Both the position numbers and the translations under genes were made by a program. Shown here in pieces: positions 4,722 to 5,846 of a stretch of 5,846 nt of DNA (the stretch's first letter is position 1; each line of letters begins with the position of its first letter). The stretch lies in assembly GCA_024644775.1 (NCBI GenBank), contig JAHEHB010000351.1, forward strand, positions 1 to 5,846, in the 5' to 3' direction. Below the pieces are notes generated by a model. It did not search any database and had not been told where the DNA came from. It saw only the letters and a list, made by a program, of their open reading frames with translations. The DNA comes from Deltaproteobacteria bacterium. GTDB taxonomy: Bacteria > Desulfobacterota > Desulfobacteria > Desulfobacterales > SURF-15.

Positions 4722-5660
4722 TCAATAAGGTATAATTCCATACCGATTGCACAGATTCTGGAATTCCGGGGAATAAATAAAGCCGTAAAATACGTTGTCA
4801 CGGCTTACGCCATCGTTGAGTTTGTTAATATAATAGGGCCAACCACTGTTGTCAGGTTCCCTGTCAAAAAATGCTCTGTACATAACGAGTATGAACGTTT
4901 CATTGGTTGTATTTCGATTGAGAAACTCCGGACTGTAGATAAAATTTGCTGCAACAGTTTTGCCGGTAGCTGAACCATTCACCAACCGATTAGTATAGAA
5001 ATTCAAGCCTTCCGGTTCGGGGTTTCGTCCCAGGCATTGCTGGTAAAATCGAGTAACAAACGCCTCGACCCCTCCGCTATACGCACCACTGCCGCCATAA
5101 ATCGCTCTTAAACCGGAAATATCATCGGCTTGAAGGGTTTCAATGGAATCGCTATAGCGAGAATTCATGATAGCGATCGTCTGATTTTCGTGACCCAATC
5201 CCAAGCAATGCCCAAGTTCATGGATAGCAACGCGCCTGAAATCAAAAACGCCGTTCCGACCGCCACTATATACACCCCATGGTTTGTTATCATTAAAAAT
5301 GATATCGGATTCTACAAGACTGCTTCCGATAAATCGAGTCTGAGCGACGGCTAACGTCGTAGCCCCGAAAGCAATACCGCAGATCGTATCCCGAAACGCC
5401 CAACTGTTTACACGTGGATAACCCGTCGAGCAGGGATCCTCATAAGCATCGCGGTATCGAAACGCAAAATTTGATCGATTGTTCCACTGAGCCATGGCTT
5501 CAATGAAAACGTTATTCCAGAAATCGTTATCACCCTTTGCCCAAAAAATCGTCTCGGCATCCGGCCAGCGAACACCGTTTAATACATAAGCCGAGGGAGC
5601 AATGGTATACCCGATAACAAATAACATCGCCAGGATACCACTTACAATCACTCTCATCAC
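4722..5660 (-). CDS. Secreted matrixin-type zinc metalloprotease with two C-terminal DUF4214 repeats
   Basis: 312 residues from a GTG at 5660, or 311 from the ATG at 5657. GGAG (5672-5669) is 8 nt from the GTG and 11 nt from the ATG, which favours the GTG slightly. A signal peptide covers residues 1-24 (hydrophobic core SGILAMLFVIGYTI, cleavage after APSA). The catalytic domain, about 28-190, has the zinc site HELGHCLGLGHE at 147-158 (H147, H151, H157 as ligands, E148 as catalytic base), a Met-turn around IMNS at 164-167, and the matrixin-like tail DDISGLRAIYG at 179-189. No propeptide or cysteine switch is visible. A glycine-rich linker leads to two DUF4214-like repeats of about 54 residues, each ending FIYSPEF (240-246 and 294-300). 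The role is likely cleavage of an extracellular or envelope protein, with DUF4214 as a surface or adhesion module; the target is unknown. The start overlaps the upstream gene's stop. No firm terminator follows; a GGCAC/GTGCC stem at 4702-4720 lacks a T-run. Confidence 0.88.
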   Translation of the reverse strand: MMRVIVSGILAMLFVIGYTIAPSAYVLNGVRWPDAETIFWAKGDNDFWNNVFIEAMAQWNNRSNFAFRYRDAYEDPCSTGYPRVNSWAFRDTICGIAFGATTLAVAQTRFIGSSLVESDIIFNDNKPWGVYSGGRNGVFDFRRVAIHELGHCLGLGHENQTIAIMNSRYSDSIETLQADDISGLRAIYGGSGAYSGGVEAFVTRFYQQCLGRNPEPEGLNFYTNRLVNGSATGKTVAANFIYSPEFLNRNTTNETFILVMYRAFFDREPDNSGWPYYINKLNDGVSRDNVFYGFIYSPEFQNLCNRYGIIPY

Positions 5661-5846
5661 TGCGCCGTCTCCATGGCATCTCTAATATTCTGTTTAAAGT
5701 TCTCCACTGTCAAGGTGTGCACTGCCTTGGATATTCCTGTTTCCGATTTTTCTTCCGCAATCGGAAGAACGATATCCTCTCCCGTCTGCTGGTCGGTCGT
5801 CACAAGATAGTGACCCTGCTGCCAGCCGAACAGAGGGTGGATTTGT
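5657..5846 (-). CDS. Unrecognised protein, C-terminal fragment, coupled to the metalloprotease
   Basis: The gene enters from the right edge and only its last 62 codons are seen (first complete codon at 5845-5843, stop TGA at 5659-5657). The peptide runs from QIHPLFGWQQGHYLVTTDQQ to FKQNIRDAMETAQ. It is soluble in character, with a strand-like first half and a helical, charged C-terminus. I do not recognise a family. Its TGA overlaps the next gene's start: by 4 nt if that gene begins at GTG (5660), or by 1 nt if it begins at ATG (5657). The protease ribosome binding site lies inside its last codons. This tight join suggests the two are co-translated and work together, for example as substrate, activator or inhibitor of the protease, but that is inference only. 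Confidence 0.75.
   Translation of the reverse strand, partial: QIHPLFGWQQGHYLVTTDQQTGEDIVLPIAEEKSETGISKAVHTLTVENFKQNIRDAMETAQ

Overview
The window reads as a piece of a Gram-negative, probably anaerobic bacterial chromosome. A Desulfobacterota-like (deltaproteobacterial) host is my best guess. It rests on the tripartite TRAP transporter, the moderate base composition and the small dispersed inverted repeats between genes. No rRNA or other taxonomic marker is present, so this is inference.

Layout, left to right. (1) Positions 1-79, minus strand: the first 26 codons of a thiamine-diphosphate-dependent 2-oxoacid/acetoin dehydrogenase E1 alpha subunit, cut by the window edge. (2) 80-459: a gene-free spacer holding an ATTCCA-rich tract and one copy of a short dispersed motif. 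(3) 460-3439, minus strand: a complete TRAP transporter operon transcribed dctP-dctQ-dctM. It encodes a periplasmic binding protein, a small permease and a large permease. A strong inverted repeat lies in the dctP-dctQ gap, and dctQ and dctM overlap by 4 bases. (4) 3440-3930: a divergent control region with two good sigma70-type promoters back to back, one reading left into dctP and one reading right. Each has a leader of about 190-205 nt with dyads and direct repeats. (5) 3931-4422, plus strand: a small multi-pass membrane protein of the DUF456 family. (6) 4450-4698: a MITE-like element with imperfect terminal inverted repeats. At its core is a near-perfect hairpin that also spells a 24-codon ORF. 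(7) 4722-5660, minus strand: a secreted matrixin-type zinc metalloprotease with two DUF4214 repeats at its C-terminus. It is translationally coupled to (8), the C-terminal end of an unrecognised gene running off the right edge (5657-5846).

How the genes may work together: the binding protein and permeases resemble the TakP/FcbT branch of TRAP transporters, which take up monocarboxylates such as 2-oxoacids, lactate or aromatic acids. The next gene downstream on the same strand starts a 2-oxoacid/acetoin dehydrogenase complex. Uptake of an organic acid followed by oxidative decarboxylation is therefore a reasonable hypothesis, although the 380-base gap means the two may be transcribed separately. 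The DUF456 gene and the metalloprotease pair look functionally unrelated to the transporter.

I do not see an undescribed multi-gene system such as a defence island, CRISPR array or biosynthetic cluster. The most unusual items are the MITE-like repeat, the mRNA hairpin inside the transporter operon, the repeated operator-like sites at the dctP promoter and the coupled protease pair at the right edge.
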